From Allium sativum (Eukaryota > Streptophyta > Magnoliopsida > Asparagales > Amaryllidaceae): DNA of 64,000 nt. Made by a program: the position numbers and the translations under genes. Within the stretch, counting starts at the first letter, position 1. Each line of letters opens with the position of its first letter. The notes beneath the pieces were generated by a model. It ran no database searches. It worked only from the letters and a program-made list of their open reading frames with translations, and was not told the DNA's origin. The stretch covers positions 878,873,199 to 878,937,198 of the forward strand of contig CM060912.1 in assembly GCA_030737875.1 (NCBI GenBank), given 5' to 3'. This document shows positions 1-11,409 of this stretch, piece after piece.

Positions 1-2694
1 AAAGAAAACAGGTCAGTCAAAAAGACTGAGTAAGCCCTACTACAATCAATGTAAACTGATAAAGTTAACTGGCATGAGCAGCAGGGATGAACATAAGGAT
101 AACAATATACTAGCATGATGATTAACTAACAAGGTAGATAAAGGTGTCATCGCATAATCAGGATTAAGGTTTTGCACCACAGGTGTACTAGAAAACTAAC
201 ATGACTTGAATAAACAAGTATTGATCCCTTGGCCCAAGCATTGGCCCAATAACATGAAATGACCCTAATACAAGGTCCAACCAAACGGTCTAGTCGATCG
301 GCTCCCTAAGCCTAACTCGTCACGTGTTGGTGTCAATACAACCCAATCATAATTGTAGTCGAACTGTGTCGGGTCCACCCTTCGGGTGTATCAAGCCCTA
401 GGGTGTCAACCCCTGGACACCATGAACATGAGTGCACAGTCCCGATCTACTGGTACCCGTGCATGTTTTCTCCGGCTACGGACTATGTGCACGACCAGAG
501 TCCGCCCGGAACTACACCGGCGTACCCTCTGCCGTCGCTTTTGGTCACTTACCTCCAGTCCAGTAATTGTGCCCCCACCCTAGCCTAGTCCCTAGGGTCA
601 TGATGATACTAACTTGGGATTACTGCTGGAGTGGGCCCCCATTGCTAGGATTTTTCTAGTGGGTTAAGTACGGTTTAACCCTCTTGCTAATCCTGGATTA
701 ACTTGGTTAAGTGTAACGATGAGTTCACGACTTAACCCCGATTAATCTACCAAGCCCAAATTGGTTAAGTATTAAGTGGACCATGACTTAACCCTAATCA
801 CGAGGCATTAATTAATTTAATGCGCCTTAACCTCTCACATTAGACCTTGTTGTGGTTACTAGTTAAGCCGGGCGGGTCCGGGTAGCTTTACACCACAACT
901 TGGTCTAACCTCGGGTTCAAGGTACAACATGACCAACTTCTCACATTGGGTCCTATTGTTTGTAGCAACTAGTTAAGTCGGTCGGTTCCGGGTAGGTTTA
1001 CGCTACAAACTCAACCCAACCTCGAGTTGGCCACACTTATCTTTTCTAAGTGTCATGTCCATCATGTTTCCAAAACATGTTACAAGTTTTCAAGCAATTG
1101 GGTAGACCTAACTTAATAGGTAAATTCCCAATGGGTAGACCTAACTTAATAGGTAAATTCCCAAGCTTATGTTTTATGTCTTTTAAGTTTACCCAACCCC
1201 AAACGCAATCCCATCGCTTACATATCGCAATAGCCCATAAAGGATAGAAAGAGGGAACTTGGCATAATCATGACATAAAGGTATTGAAGCCACAAGCTTA
1301 ACATGGTGGCATATGAAATGTTCATACACTTGCATATTACATTTTTAGGCCTCAAAAGCATGCATAAAACCAAACTTAGCATATTGGTGATACATGGTGC
1401 TAAATGACATGTAGAGATGGCCATAAGTTCGCATTTAGACCCACATGCAAGTTATCATAAGAGATATGATAACTTACATGTTGCTAAAATGCAACCTTTG
1501 GCATAAAGCTTAAAGCTTTATGTTCATAAACCCAAAATAAGCTTGCATAACATGATAGCATGAACAAAATGTTCAACCCAAACTTGCATAACATAACTTG
1601 GCATACTTGCATATAAACTTGCATATCACAACATGATAAACTTGCATATAAACTTGCATATCACAACATGATAAACTTGCATATAAACTTGCATATCACA
1701 GCATGATAAACTTGCATATAAACTTGCATATCACAACATGATAAACTTGCATATCATACATTTAACTTTAGAGTTTAAGTATGAAAGTAGAATAGGGCTT
1801 ACAATGCTTAAGAAGTCACAAAAATATGACAAAGCCCTTATGAAATCAATTAAACCCAAAATGCAAGCAAAACCCTTGAGCCAAAATGATCAAGACTCTT
1901 TCTTTATGATGCAAATATATAAACTTGACTTGAATGCAAGCTAATGATGCTCATACAAGTTTGAAAACACTTGTATGCATGGAAAATCACTTAGGAATTT
2001 ATTTAGGAATTTTATGAAGAGAGTGGAGGCCATGAGAGGATTGATTTTGCCATAGTTTAGTTGTATGAATGAATAATGATGATTTAGGGTAGGTTAGGGT
2101 CTTATTTATAGATTAGGCAAATGTTTTAGGCCATAGGATTAAACCTAGATTCAATCCAAGCCATCAAAGCATGTCTTGGGGAAGAAGTCAAGTGTAGGAA
2201 CCATCTAGGGCCTTTAGATTAAAGATGAACCATGAGAACCATTCAAATGCAAAATCTGCATTTGAGCGAATCGGCCCACGGGTTGACAGCCAAACACCCT
2301 GGATTAACCCCTAGTCGACCCAGCAAGCTCGGGTCGACCTCAAAAATCGGCCGGTTCGGTTATTCCCCTCTCCCAATTCGCTGTTTTGAACATTTTTGCA
2401 TATCTATTTATTTAATTTTCAATTATATATATATATATATCAATATATATATATTTCTCTGCGCAACCCATTTCACTTAATTAAGTATACTTTAATTTGG
2501 GAATTTTTCGTGAAACTTCGCGAGGCCATATCTTGGTCATACGGACTCCGATTTTCGAAAACTCGGACTCTATTTCGCGTATTTTTCCGAGACGAACGCA
2601 ATGGCATAGCCTGTTTCCCTTGATTCAGATTTTACAGTTTAATTCTGCCTCCATTTATGTTATAACATGTTATTCAAAAATACGGGTTGTTACA
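1..2694 (-). mobile_element. LTR of family A' (Ty3/gypsy, chromovirus-like), truncated by window edge
   Basis: This is the 5' part of a long terminal repeat read on the minus strand. Its start is at 2694, where the minus strand reads TGTAACAACCCGTATTTT, close to TGTAACACCCCGTATTTT at the starts of the two A LTRs (52619 and 59085). The order of internal motifs also matches A: an inner block around 2500-2610 with a GACTCCGATTT-like motif, an AT microsatellite, cytosine-poor repeats with CATAA words, paired TTAACC/GGTTAAG words (660-830), and two copies of a block containing GGTCCGGGTAG or GGTTCCGGGTAG (840-1030). The right flank is LTR family B', so this is either the 5' LTR or a solo LTR inserted there, with GGTTA (2695-2699) as a possible target duplication. 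The other end lies outside the window. No tRNA-like segment is present, unlike in the A copies. Confidence 0.8.
1596..1770. repeat. 35-bp tandem repeat, about 4 copies
   Basis: The word CATGATAAACTTGCATATAA recurs at 1632, 1667, 1702 and 1737, an exact 35-bp period, within the A' LTR. Copies are nearly identical, so the array is young or homogenised. It is not present in the two A LTRs, which carry a different 62-bp repeat at about this relative place. Confidence 0.85.
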
Positions 2695-3967
2695 GGTTAT
2701 ATATCGATAGATATCGATCGCATGGCATGAATTGCCTGTGTGGCACGCTGAGTTGCATGGATCAAGGCTTCTGTTGAAAAGCAAAGTCTTGTGGTTGATG
2801 ATCAAAGCACGGCTTTTGTGGCGTAGCTTTGTGTATAACGTGAATTCGCGAGCCTCACACCTCGGTATGAGTTAAAAACGGGATAAGGACTGCAGGGAGA
2901 GCACGACGTTTCTTTCTAGCTTTGGTGGTGTCAGTGACTTACCAGCCCTGACATTTATATACTTTTCACCTATGTGGTTGTTGGATGAGGCGCCTCGATT
3001 TTAGGTCTGTAAGGACCGGGAAACGTGTGTTCAGGAATAATTAATCCTCAAACGTAAGAGAGGACCGGCCCTGAAGCATCCAAGGGTTACCCAGAGTGTG
3101 TAGTCCTGGGACATTTGCTAAAGTGTCTCGAAGCGGAGAGGAGCTTGCCCCTTGCCTCGACTCATGACGGAAATCCAATTTCCAATACGTGTATTTCAGT
3201 TTTATTTGTAGAGCCTAGTATGGCGACATAGTGGTATGTGGCACTTATGCCGTCTATGATTGATATTTATGATTGAAATTGGTTTTGACACTATATACAA
3301 TAGTATCAAAATGATTTGTTTTTAAAACGTACCAAGCATATTTGGCTATTATAAGGGAAAACCCTATCCTCCGGCTTGCGTTGCATTGTGTGATGGGACC
3401 TGGGTCTTATAATAGCTTCATTTTTCGAAAAAGCATTGTGTTGTTTATTCTATGCACTGGTATTCTTGGGAGGAAACCCGTTCCGTGTTATACGGCGTGG
3501 TCCCTTGAATTACTCTCTTTTAAAGTAAAGTTTTAAATAACTGTTTTAGTTCTCACACCACTCACATGACTGACCTGGAGTTTATTATTTTAACCTAAAC
3601 TCTGGGTGCCCCTATTTTCCACACGGGCAGCTAATAGTTTTGGTTTTGCAGATTTATATTCACAAGATCCTGATTTACTGCTGGAACGATGCTCGGAAAG
3701 CTTTGTATCCGTGCATTACTTTCAGTTTGTGTTTTATATTGTTTTTCCTCTGCTATGTAACTTATTGTAATCTATGATATTTATCGAATGTAATTTATTC
3801 ATTCATACTCTGTATATTCTTGTATCTGATGGAATTGTTGTAATAACAATGAAATGTTCTTCCGTCTGCGTTCCGATTTGTCCTGTTCTCAAAAAGATCA
3901 GGGGTTTCGAATGGTCTAGATCGGTTTAACGACTGATTCGGATCGAGCGAAATTCCTTGCCGTTACA
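2695..3967 (+). mobile_element. 3' part of a B'-family LTR (Ty3/gypsy), interrupted by the A' LTR
   Basis: This segment is the reverse-complement counterpart of 42160-43455 in solo LTR B. Shared landmarks in the same order are a CGCATGGCATGAATTGC block (2718), GAAAAGCAAAGTCTTGTGG (2776), GTATAACGTGAATTCGCGAG (2833), a CTGGGTGCCCC motif (3602) with CACGGGCAGC (3622), and a final TTGCCGTTACA ending in the expected CA at 3967. Its first part lies left of the window, beyond the A' insertion. No primer-binding site follows, so it is a 3' LTR or a solo LTR. The exact right end rests on the terminal CGTTACA and is less certain than the homology. Confidence 0.7.
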
Positions 3968-4547
3968 TTTACTGTCGATGTATGCATATGCCTCTAACCA
4001 TGTAAATGGTCGAGACAATGAGCAGTTTTTCCTTCCCAAGCAAATAACAGAAAAAATATGACCTTTTAAATCATGTTATAAAACTTGATTTGCACATCTC
4101 AACAAAATTTCTGGCAACTTCCACATCAAATTTTCATTAACAATCATACTTGAATTTGCATATAACACTATTTATTATTTTTAATAAAAAACCAAGGACA
4201 AATATAATAGAGTTCTCACAGTAATTACAACCAAAACTGGGTATAGAATCGATCACCTTAGGCCCCCTCTATTATGTATTTATTTTCTTGTTTTATTCTT
4301 CCATTGTCCAATGTGGAATCTCCAGCTAAAACCCCAGCAAGATCGTCAAATCAGTTAACTACAGTCTTCATCAATTGTTTTCAAGTTAAAAGACTATAGA
4401 GACATCTCAGTGGGTCTAATAAGTAATAACCACGAACTTTCAGAATACTTATTTTTCTCTTGTTAGCCAAAACGTAAGGAGACAAAGCAGTCTTCTGCTG
4501 ATCAAAGGAGTATTTGTTGAATCTTGCTTCATATAACTAATGGTGTG
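3968..4547. other. Intergenic, nothing recognised
   Basis: AT-rich sequence without a convincing reading frame, RNA gene or repeat. Confidence 0.6.
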
Positions 4548-4834
4548 TAGGGATGTCAATGGGTCGGGTTGGGTCGGGTTGGGTCGGGTCAAGTCATGTT
4601 CGGGTTGAGTTCGGATCGTGTCAGCTCAACCCGATTATTAAACGGGTCGGGTTCGGGTCGGGTCATTTATAATCGTGCGGGTTTCAGGTTCACGGGTCGG
4701 GTCAACCTGTTTATTAAATGGGTCAGAGTGGGTTGACCCGAAATTGACCCGTTTATAAATGGATCGTGACGAGTTGGTTTTTTCGTGCGGGTTACAAGTC
4801 GTGTTTCGGGTCGTGTTAGAAATTGACGGCCCTA
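4548..4834. mobile_element. MITE candidate (hAT-like), rich in GGGTCGGG
   Basis: A 287-bp block begins TAGGGATGTCAAT and ends ATTGACGGCCCTA, a 13-bp terminal inverted repeat with two mismatches. The interior is dominated by GGGTCGGGT, AACCCG and GACCCG words that can fold back on themselves, and it has no coding potential. TAGGG-type ends and this GGGTCGGG filling are typical of dispersed hAT-like MITEs in plants. The expected 8-bp target duplication is not clear: ATGGTGTG on the left and GTGAATTG on the right agree at only four of eight bases. The superfamily assignment is therefore tentative. Confidence 0.55.
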
Positions 4835-7680
4835 GTGAATTGTACACACCCCCTGTGTGATATTCACAAAAATTAACAGATTTAAGTCAAGATTCAAACA
4901 AAACATTAGTATTACCATTTGTACTGCTATGGACTACGGGCTTGTAATTTAACATTTCTATTGAAAAAACCATTAAACATCACATTTATACTTCTAATGA
5001 AGATTCATCAAAACTGCCATGTTTTAAGCATGATGGTAATGGTTTTATACATGACTTCGGATCAATTTTGGCGACAGCTTATCGAAACTAGTAGCCTCTT
5101 GCTGAGTGAAAAACAGATAAAATGGCATTGGTAAATATATACTCAATTTTGTTGCGCTTTCTTCCCTATTGTCGATGAGGTTCTAATGTACATCTACCTT
5201 AAATTTGACAATAGGTTTCGGTATTTAGTTCACCATTTATCAATTATTATATTTTAGCTGAGGTAGTGAACATGGCAGAATGTTATGAATCACGTTTAAA
5301 CAAGCCATAAGATTTTTTGGGGGGCTTATTGGAATCAATCTGTTTGTAAATAGGAGGAAAAAAAAAGAAGTCATAAAAAAGCAACCATCAATCAAGTACT
5401 CCTTAGATGCAAATTTCACAACATAGAAAGGAGCCAAAGTGCAAATATTTCTTGCTTACAATGGTCATTTATTCAACAATAGTAGCATGTATTAGCAAGT
5501 AAAGTTGCTTGGATGGTGGGGAAGTGAAACAAATGAATATAAGAAATTTACTTGCATATTGGAGTTGAGAAAACATGATACAATAGTGAATGCAGGGTCA
5601 TGAAAACGTGATGCTTATAAACTGACGTGCAACATGAATTCGTGCAGCTTATAAAATGATATTTTGAAGCAAGCAGATTCCTTTTTTTTAGGGAAAATAA
5701 ACGATGATGTTACGTAATAATTAATGATAAAGAAGCATTTTAAATCTTCGGTTCAGAAGGAAAACTGGATCAGTATAACTATGATTGAAAGCAAACTCCA
5801 TTTAATTAGTGTCAAACTACAGTGAATAATAACTAGAAAAAACATCTTAAAGTAGTGATTAAAACCAAAAAATAAAGAAAAGACAATGGTGAATAATAAA
5901 ATTTTCCCTAAAAAACTATTTAGTCAATTCTATGTTTTTCAAATATCTTAGCAGAAAACTAAACTCACTAATCATAAAATTTTAAACTTTAGACAGTAAG
6001 CTCATCTTGCTCGTGTTCTTTTCATTTTTCATATGAAAGCAAAAATATTGATTTTGAAATTAGACTCAATGGATCATAAATGCAAGATTATACATATTAA
6101 AATAGAAAAATAATTTAATGAAATGAAAAATTATTTACCTTCACTTGATTCAGAGCAGCGGTTAGTAGAGTAGAACTGGAAAGACAATCTTCGGTGGCAA
6201 GAAGCATACTTCGACACTGACAGCGGTTGTCAGACAGTGGCGATCACAGTTAAGCGAGGACATTCTTGGTTTCATAGCCTATATCAAAATGTACATACCT
6301 AGCGCAAACAATAATTTGAACCACTTATCCAAGCAAGAGAAATGTCCAGTTGAATGCCAGGCCTGCATTTCTTCAACGCTTTCTATGTAACCCATCTAGT
6401 ACTTTAAACCATTGTTTTTAAGTTCATATATATTCTGAACAAGAAATTAAATTGTTAAAAACATTGATTCATGGCACATGAAGCCATAGATAACCATTAG
6501 TGTTATGACAAAGGAACATTTTTGCAAAGACTTTCTAAATGACATGGTTTCTAAAATCAGTTTTCTTTCTGTTCTAGTTCTGTCTTCAACCTACTAAATG
6601 CACATCAAATAAGCAGTACAACTTCCTAACAAGCTATAAAAAAGTGGAAACAATACCCTACTTAACATTCCCAGTTGTGAAAATGAGTGTGACAAAGTTA
6701 ACTTAAGATTCCCAATTGTGAAAATGAGTATGGCAAAGTTAACGACACTAATGCTACCAGAAAAAGGGAAGGGAAATTAGGGGAAAATTAAAGTAATCTT
6801 AGGAACTTTGTTGAGCAAATCACAAGTTTATTTCTTTATCAAATCATACGGCTAAAAAGAAAATTCAGTAGAAAAGAAAACGCAGATACTAACCTAAAGG
6901 AAGAAAAAGCATATGATTTGGAAACAATTTCTTCTTCTTTTTCGAAAGCATTTCATTACAATCAAAAATTCAAAAGAAAACGCTTCCAAATCCTCTTCTT
7001 TTTGCAGATTTCTTCTCTGTGATCGCGAAACTGGAACCCAACTTGAAATTCATCACAAGTTTAACTCCTTTGTGCAAAATCAACCACTGACTCAACTACA
7101 CTAGCAATCAGCATCAAGCATTATGAAAACAAAAACTATTACCCGACAATAACATAGCTTAGTTCATAGTACCTTTAGTAATCCACTCTTTCCCCCTCAA
7201 ACCTCCGTCCAGTGCTTCTATTATTGATGGAATGGCATGCTCGTCTTTTTTTTGGAGGTGGAAATCAATTCACTGCTTCAATTTCGAGTATATTGGTGCC
7301 TCGAGTTTTGGTATGGTCGAAGAAAATTTTGGGGAAGATGGGAATCACAAAGGTGACAACATCAAAGAGAACAGATCATAAGAAATACAAGATTTTTAGT
7401 AGATCCGGTTTGACAGCGCAGAATAAGTCTACTAAGACAAGTGCCGGCGGATATTTGGCGAAGAAATTAAGAGGAAGGGCCTGGTTAGAAGCAGGGAAAC
7501 GCGAAAGGGAAGAAGCGAAGCGAAGAAAGTGGCGTATTATTTGGCTTTAGAGAAATTCATTAAGCAAAGCGAAGAAAGTGGCATATTATTTGGCTTTAGA
7601 GAAACTCATTTTGCCCAAATACAATAAGTAAACCTCCCTAACGATCGGTTTGATAAAAATAGAACAAACTAAAAGGTTAG
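4835..7680. other. Intergenic, no gene recognised; two small local duplications
   Basis: AT-rich sequence. A duplication of about 50 bp lies at 6662-6745 (CCCAGTTGTGAAAATGAGT and CCCAATTGTGAAAATGAGT, each followed by a CAAAGTTAAC word). A second tandem duplication lies at about 7512-7605 (GCGAAGAAAGTGGCGTATTA and its near copy with CATATTA). A 112-residue open frame at 7212-7550 is lysine- and arginine-rich at its end, matches nothing I recognise, and its tail runs into the second duplication. I do not count it as a gene. Confidence 0.5.
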
Positions 7681-7720
7681 ACTAATATTACCGTACAACG
7701 GTGGGAAAACCGACCGTTAA
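7681..7720. repeat. 40-bp direct repeat, copy 1
   Basis: This segment contains TTACCGTACAACGGTGGGA and CCGACCGTTAA and reappears at 8392-8431 with only two mismatches, 711 bp apart. It contains the short palindrome ACCGT-ACA-ACGGT and the inverted pair AACGGT / ACCGTT. The pair could be remnants of terminal repeats of a small element, but no target duplication was found. Confidence 0.75.
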
Positions 7721-7890
7721 GTTGTTTACTATTAAAAGATTTTTTTTAAACAAAATTTATGAAAAAACTGATGCATTGATTTTTGAAAAAAGGAAATGAT
7801 TGGAGAAGTGCAAATTCAGATATATTAAAATTTGTACACGTAAGCCAATTTAATACTAAATATTTGGTATCTATATATTGATATGAGTTA

Positions 7891-7893
7891 GTT

Positions 7894-7962
<69 letters not shown>

Positions 7963-7998
7963 TGTGTGTGTGTGTGTCTGTGTGTGTGTGTGTGCGCC
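7891..7998. repeat. Compound microsatellite (CA)n(TA)n(TG)n
   Basis: A run of CA dinucleotides passes into TA and then into a long interrupted TG tract with CATG and TCTG interruptions. Because the CA tract on the left is complementary to the TG tract on the right, the whole locus can fold into one long hairpin around the TA centre. Confidence 0.9.
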
Positions 7999-8391
7999 TT
8001 ATATAAAAAATGATTAGTATATTATAAATAATAAGGTTCATTATAACTCTAAATGATTACTGGATTTAAAAAATAAAAGGGCAAATTAAACAAATATTAG
8101 CTCAAAACATATCATTGCCTTTATAAATATTAAATTTAAAAAGATGAAAAATGCAAAATAGATGTAATAAGACAAACCATGGTATGTATGTAGAAACTAA
8201 GAAGCAAATTGATCCAACTTTACATATCCAATAATATTAGATAAATACATAGCATCAAGATGATGTCAATACGTATAGGATATAATCTCCTAAAATAAAT
8301 AGTTTGTACAATATTGTTACTCTTAACAATGGATTATTATGTTGAAGAATAATTTATATACTGGTAAAATAAGAAATTAATCGACAATAAC

Positions 8392-8431
8392 ACTAGTATT
8401 ACCGTACAACGGTGGGATAACCGACCGTTAA
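8392..8431. repeat. 40-bp direct repeat, copy 2
   Basis: Near-identical partner of 7681-7720. It lies about 150 bp upstream of the LINE ORF1 start. The 671 bp between the copies are AT-rich and include the compound microsatellite. Confidence 0.75.
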
Positions 8432-8581
8432 TGTGTTTTATATGAAATGTAAAATTAATTAAAACTTATTTCAAGTTAGATTTTAATGAAAAATTATACT
8501 ATAATATGATTCCAGTTCAAAAGGAACGAATGTTTTAGAATAAGGAAATATTGAAACATAAAAACTTCGGAAGCTACAGTA

Positions 8582-9920
8582 ATGGCATCCTTCATTAACG
8601 GCGTTCTTGATTTTGTAACGATGGCTTCCAGCTTCATTAATTCTGATTCTCCTAATCAACCTTCACATAATCCTCCTAATCAACCTCCACATAACTCTCC
8701 ACACGTGCCCTCGTTCAAGGATATTCTCTTAAAGAAAGCGGACCCTGTTTTCGAGAAGAAGAGCAAATCATTTCCAAATTCAGCCGTTTCATATTCAAAC
8801 TTTTTGCAGAATGTCAAATCTCGGAAGCGTTGCTTTCGATGTGGAGATCTTGGCCAGTGGATCAAAGAGTGTAGAAATCCGACCATTTTCTTTAATTGCA
8901 AGAAAGTTAGCCATAAGGGGTTTTAGTGTCCTAATAACTCGCATAAGAAAATTCCTCTGAAGAAAAAGATGGTGGTTGGAAACGAAATTTATATTTCTCA
9001 TTTTTCCGGTGATGATGATCTTGATAGGCTTAATTCTTGGGCGACGATTTCAATTGTGAAGGGAGAGCACTCGATCAACCTTATGGAGCAGTTTCTGAAG
9101 CAAAATTTTCATTATCTTCATGGATGGATTTGGAACCTTAAGCGTTTCAATAATGATTTTGCGGTTAAGTTTCCTAGAAATTTCTTGGATAGGGAGCATT
9201 TCTTGGTGAATGATCGAGGATCACTGATCATACGTCCATGGTCTTTGTGGTTTAACTCTGTAAAACCCAGAGACACGATGACAATTTGGATTACGCTCAA
9301 GAATTTGCCCCTTATTTTTCGTAGTCGTTGGATGGTCAGTTTGATTCTGATGAAGGTGGGTGATGTTAAGAGGATTCAGATCATCATTTGGAGTGCGATG
9401 GACTTGTCTTTTCTTAGAGTAGAGGTGGAAGTGCTTACTCCAATTTATCTGCCTTCGGTGTTGAGGCTTTTCTCCAGAAATTCTTATCATGAAATGGGTG
9501 TAAGCATTCTTTGGAGATCCTAATGCAGAAATGGAGTTTCCTGATTTTAAGAACCTGATTTTTAGGAAAGATTCTGATGGTGTTCTTAAGACATGGAGGA
9601 TCAAGAAGGATGGTCAGAGGCAGGAAGTGTTTACCCAAATGGAGGAAGGGGGACCGTCGACCTCTGTAGCTAATGAAGATGTGAATGTTGGTTTTGGAGA
9701 GATGCATGCGGCTGATGAATTAAGAGTTAGTGTTGAAGAGGTGCATGGAGCTGAAAATGTGCATGTGCATGTAGCTGAGAATGTGCATGTAGCTGTGAGT
9801 GTAGCTGAGGATGTTTTGGCTTCTGAAGATTTGCATGCAACTAAAGATGTTGGCTCTGTTTCAGGTACATCTGATTTGGCTAGCACTTAGTCTGTTTCAA
9901 GGAAAGGCAAATATGCTGCT
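8582..9920 (+). pseudogene. LINE ORF1, 5' part: Gag-like nucleic-acid-binding protein, broken
   Basis: The reading frame from ATG 8582 runs to 9523 with one in-frame TAG at 8924. It changes frame near 9524, continues as an acidic tail (9531-9890) with a further TAG at 9888, and is then cut by element D at 9920. Residues 84-97 form a zinc knuckle C-x2-C-x4-Q-x4-C in which the usual His is Gln (Q92). A second knuckle follows with its first Cys replaced by Phe (F103) and the stop falling just before its last Cys. The part after 8969 resembles the DUF4283-type domain of plant LINE ORF1 proteins (tryptophan-rich, a WSLWFNSVKP stretch). The tail repeats VHVAENVHV-like words. The protein would coat LINE RNA. 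Remaining residues lie at 25478-25694. Confidence 0.8.
9916..9920. repeat. Target-site duplication of element D, left copy (CTGCT)
   Basis: CTGCT directly precedes the left LTR and is repeated at 25478-25482 directly after the right LTR. Removing D and one copy rejoins LINE ORF1. Confidence 0.92.
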
Positions 9921-10614
9921 TGTTAACCCATAAAAATACGTGTTCAATATGTCGTCAAAGTCATGCTGTTATTTGTCAAGTCGTAGGGCTCAATACGTAA
10001 ATGCCAAGCTGTTCTAAGGCCATGTCGTGAGAAAAGGAAGGAACCATGCCGTGTTCAGTTATGTCGTATCAGTCAGGTCATCATAGTCCATATCAAATCA
10101 TAAAGCGAAGTCATGTATCACCATGCCGCAACCATGACCCCTTTGAATCATGTCATAGTTCGTCAAGGCGGTCCCAGAAGGTTAAGTCGTTTCCAAGTTA
10201 TGTCGTGCTTACTTTATGGCATTGAGAGGAAGCCAAAGCATTCAACAGTCATGCCACTCTAACGAAATAACATAAAATAAGGCTAAGATTCATATCGGTC
10301 AGCGGCATAACGTTATACTACTGTTATCCATGTCATTCAGCGACATGGTGTACAAGTAATTCATGTCGGCCTTAAACCATGTCGAGAGAGCCAGGTCAGA
10401 TTCAGGAAACACGCCATGTCGTCCATCCCCCATGTCGATCAGCGACATAAGGAGCAAGCTGCTACTTAAGATCTCAATACGAGCCATGTCGTGACCTACT
10501 CATGCCACATCCAGTTATTACCAGGTTGTTGACAGCTATCATCCGAATGATATGAACCATGTTGAGGAGAGTCATGTCATGTCGCAAGCTCAAGGCGCCA
10601 AGGGCTAACCCGCC

Positions 10615-10715
10615 AGACGACATGAGTCATGTCGTTGGTGACATGAGTCATGTCGTTGGCGACATGAGTTATAGCGAAGATCCAAGTCATGTCGGTGGCG
10701 ACATGAGTCATGGCG
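10615..10715. repeat. CATGTCG / CGACATG inverted-word cluster in LTR U3
   Basis: Just upstream of the TATA box the sequence alternates GACATGAGTCATGTCGTTGG words, so that adjacent CATGTCG and CGACATG copies can pair. About fifteen further CATGTCG-like words are spread over 9945-10600. The same cluster is in the right LTR at 24818-24912. Confidence 0.8.
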
Positions 10716-10760
10716 TTTTTCTGCATGATTACAGAACTGCCATCTGGTCTGGAAATCTCC

Positions 10761-10769
10761 TATAAATAC
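10761..10769 (+). promoter_or_regulatory. TATA box of the D left LTR
   Basis: TATAAATAC followed by a run of C, in a single clear position in the LTR, conserved in the right LTR at 24961. Transcription would start about 30 bp downstream, near the GGATCGAGTCTGGAGACC stretch that is also conserved in both LTRs. Confidence 0.7.
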
Positions 10770-11278
10770 CCCCCCCCTTACTTTTTCATTTGGAGGGATC
10801 GAGTCTGGAGACCACGAAGTGCTGCTGGAAATAGTCTACAACAATTCTAACATCTATCCAACATCATAAATTGAATATTAATCCATGGATCATGATCTTC
10901 ATCAAACACATCCAAATGATTCAAGAGTTGAAGATTGATTGAGTGAAGCTTTTGTACAAGAAGGAATTCTTCCGATTCTACCGCATCTACATCATATCTT
11001 CGCCGTTTAATACACTTCTCTATCATCCCTAATAGATTTAAACATGATTCATGAGTAAGGGAGTGATGAAAATGTTGTAAGAGAGAAGTTAATCTTGTAA
11101 TTTGCACATTGGTAATGGAAACTCTTATGAGAGTGGATGTAGATCCTTATTGGATTTAACCACTATAAAGCTTTGTGTCTTCTACTTGCATTTCAATCAT
11201 TGTGTGGCTCCACTTATCATTTTTTGTGAGACATTTTCTTCACATTTTTTGGTGTTAAGCCCAATTTTAGGGAAAACA

Positions 11279-11297
11279 TTTGGCGCCCACCGTGGGG
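11279..11297 (+). other. Primer-binding region of element D
   Basis: TTTGGCGCCCACCGTGGGG follows the LTR end directly, the usual place and style for Tat-type elements (TGGCGC start, complementary to a tRNA CCA end). I do not assign the tRNA. Confidence 0.75.
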
Positions 11298-11409
11298 CCC
11301 AGATTGCTAATTCATTTCTCACTCTCTCACAAGGTTAAGAGCCTTGCATTGGAATTTTTATATACTCTGATCATTTAAGTTGTCCGAACTGAAATTCTTA
11401 TCCAAATCC

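Larger units (their letters stand above)
9921..11278 (+). repeat. Left (5') LTR of element D
   Basis: Starts TGTTAACC and ends GGGAAAACA. It is very similar to 24128-25477; small differences include an 8-bp indel near 10345. The U3 part is packed with CATGTCG, CGACATG and CATGCCG words. A TATA box is at 10761 and an R/U5-like AT-rich part follows. Confidence 0.95.

Noticed and set aside
386..588. Short plus-strand open frames near the left edge
   Set aside because: They lie inside the A' LTR, and the equivalent stretches of the two A LTRs do not keep a frame.
7212..7550. 112-residue basic open frame
   Set aside because: No recognisable domain, and its tail runs into a tandem duplication. 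I cannot support a gene.
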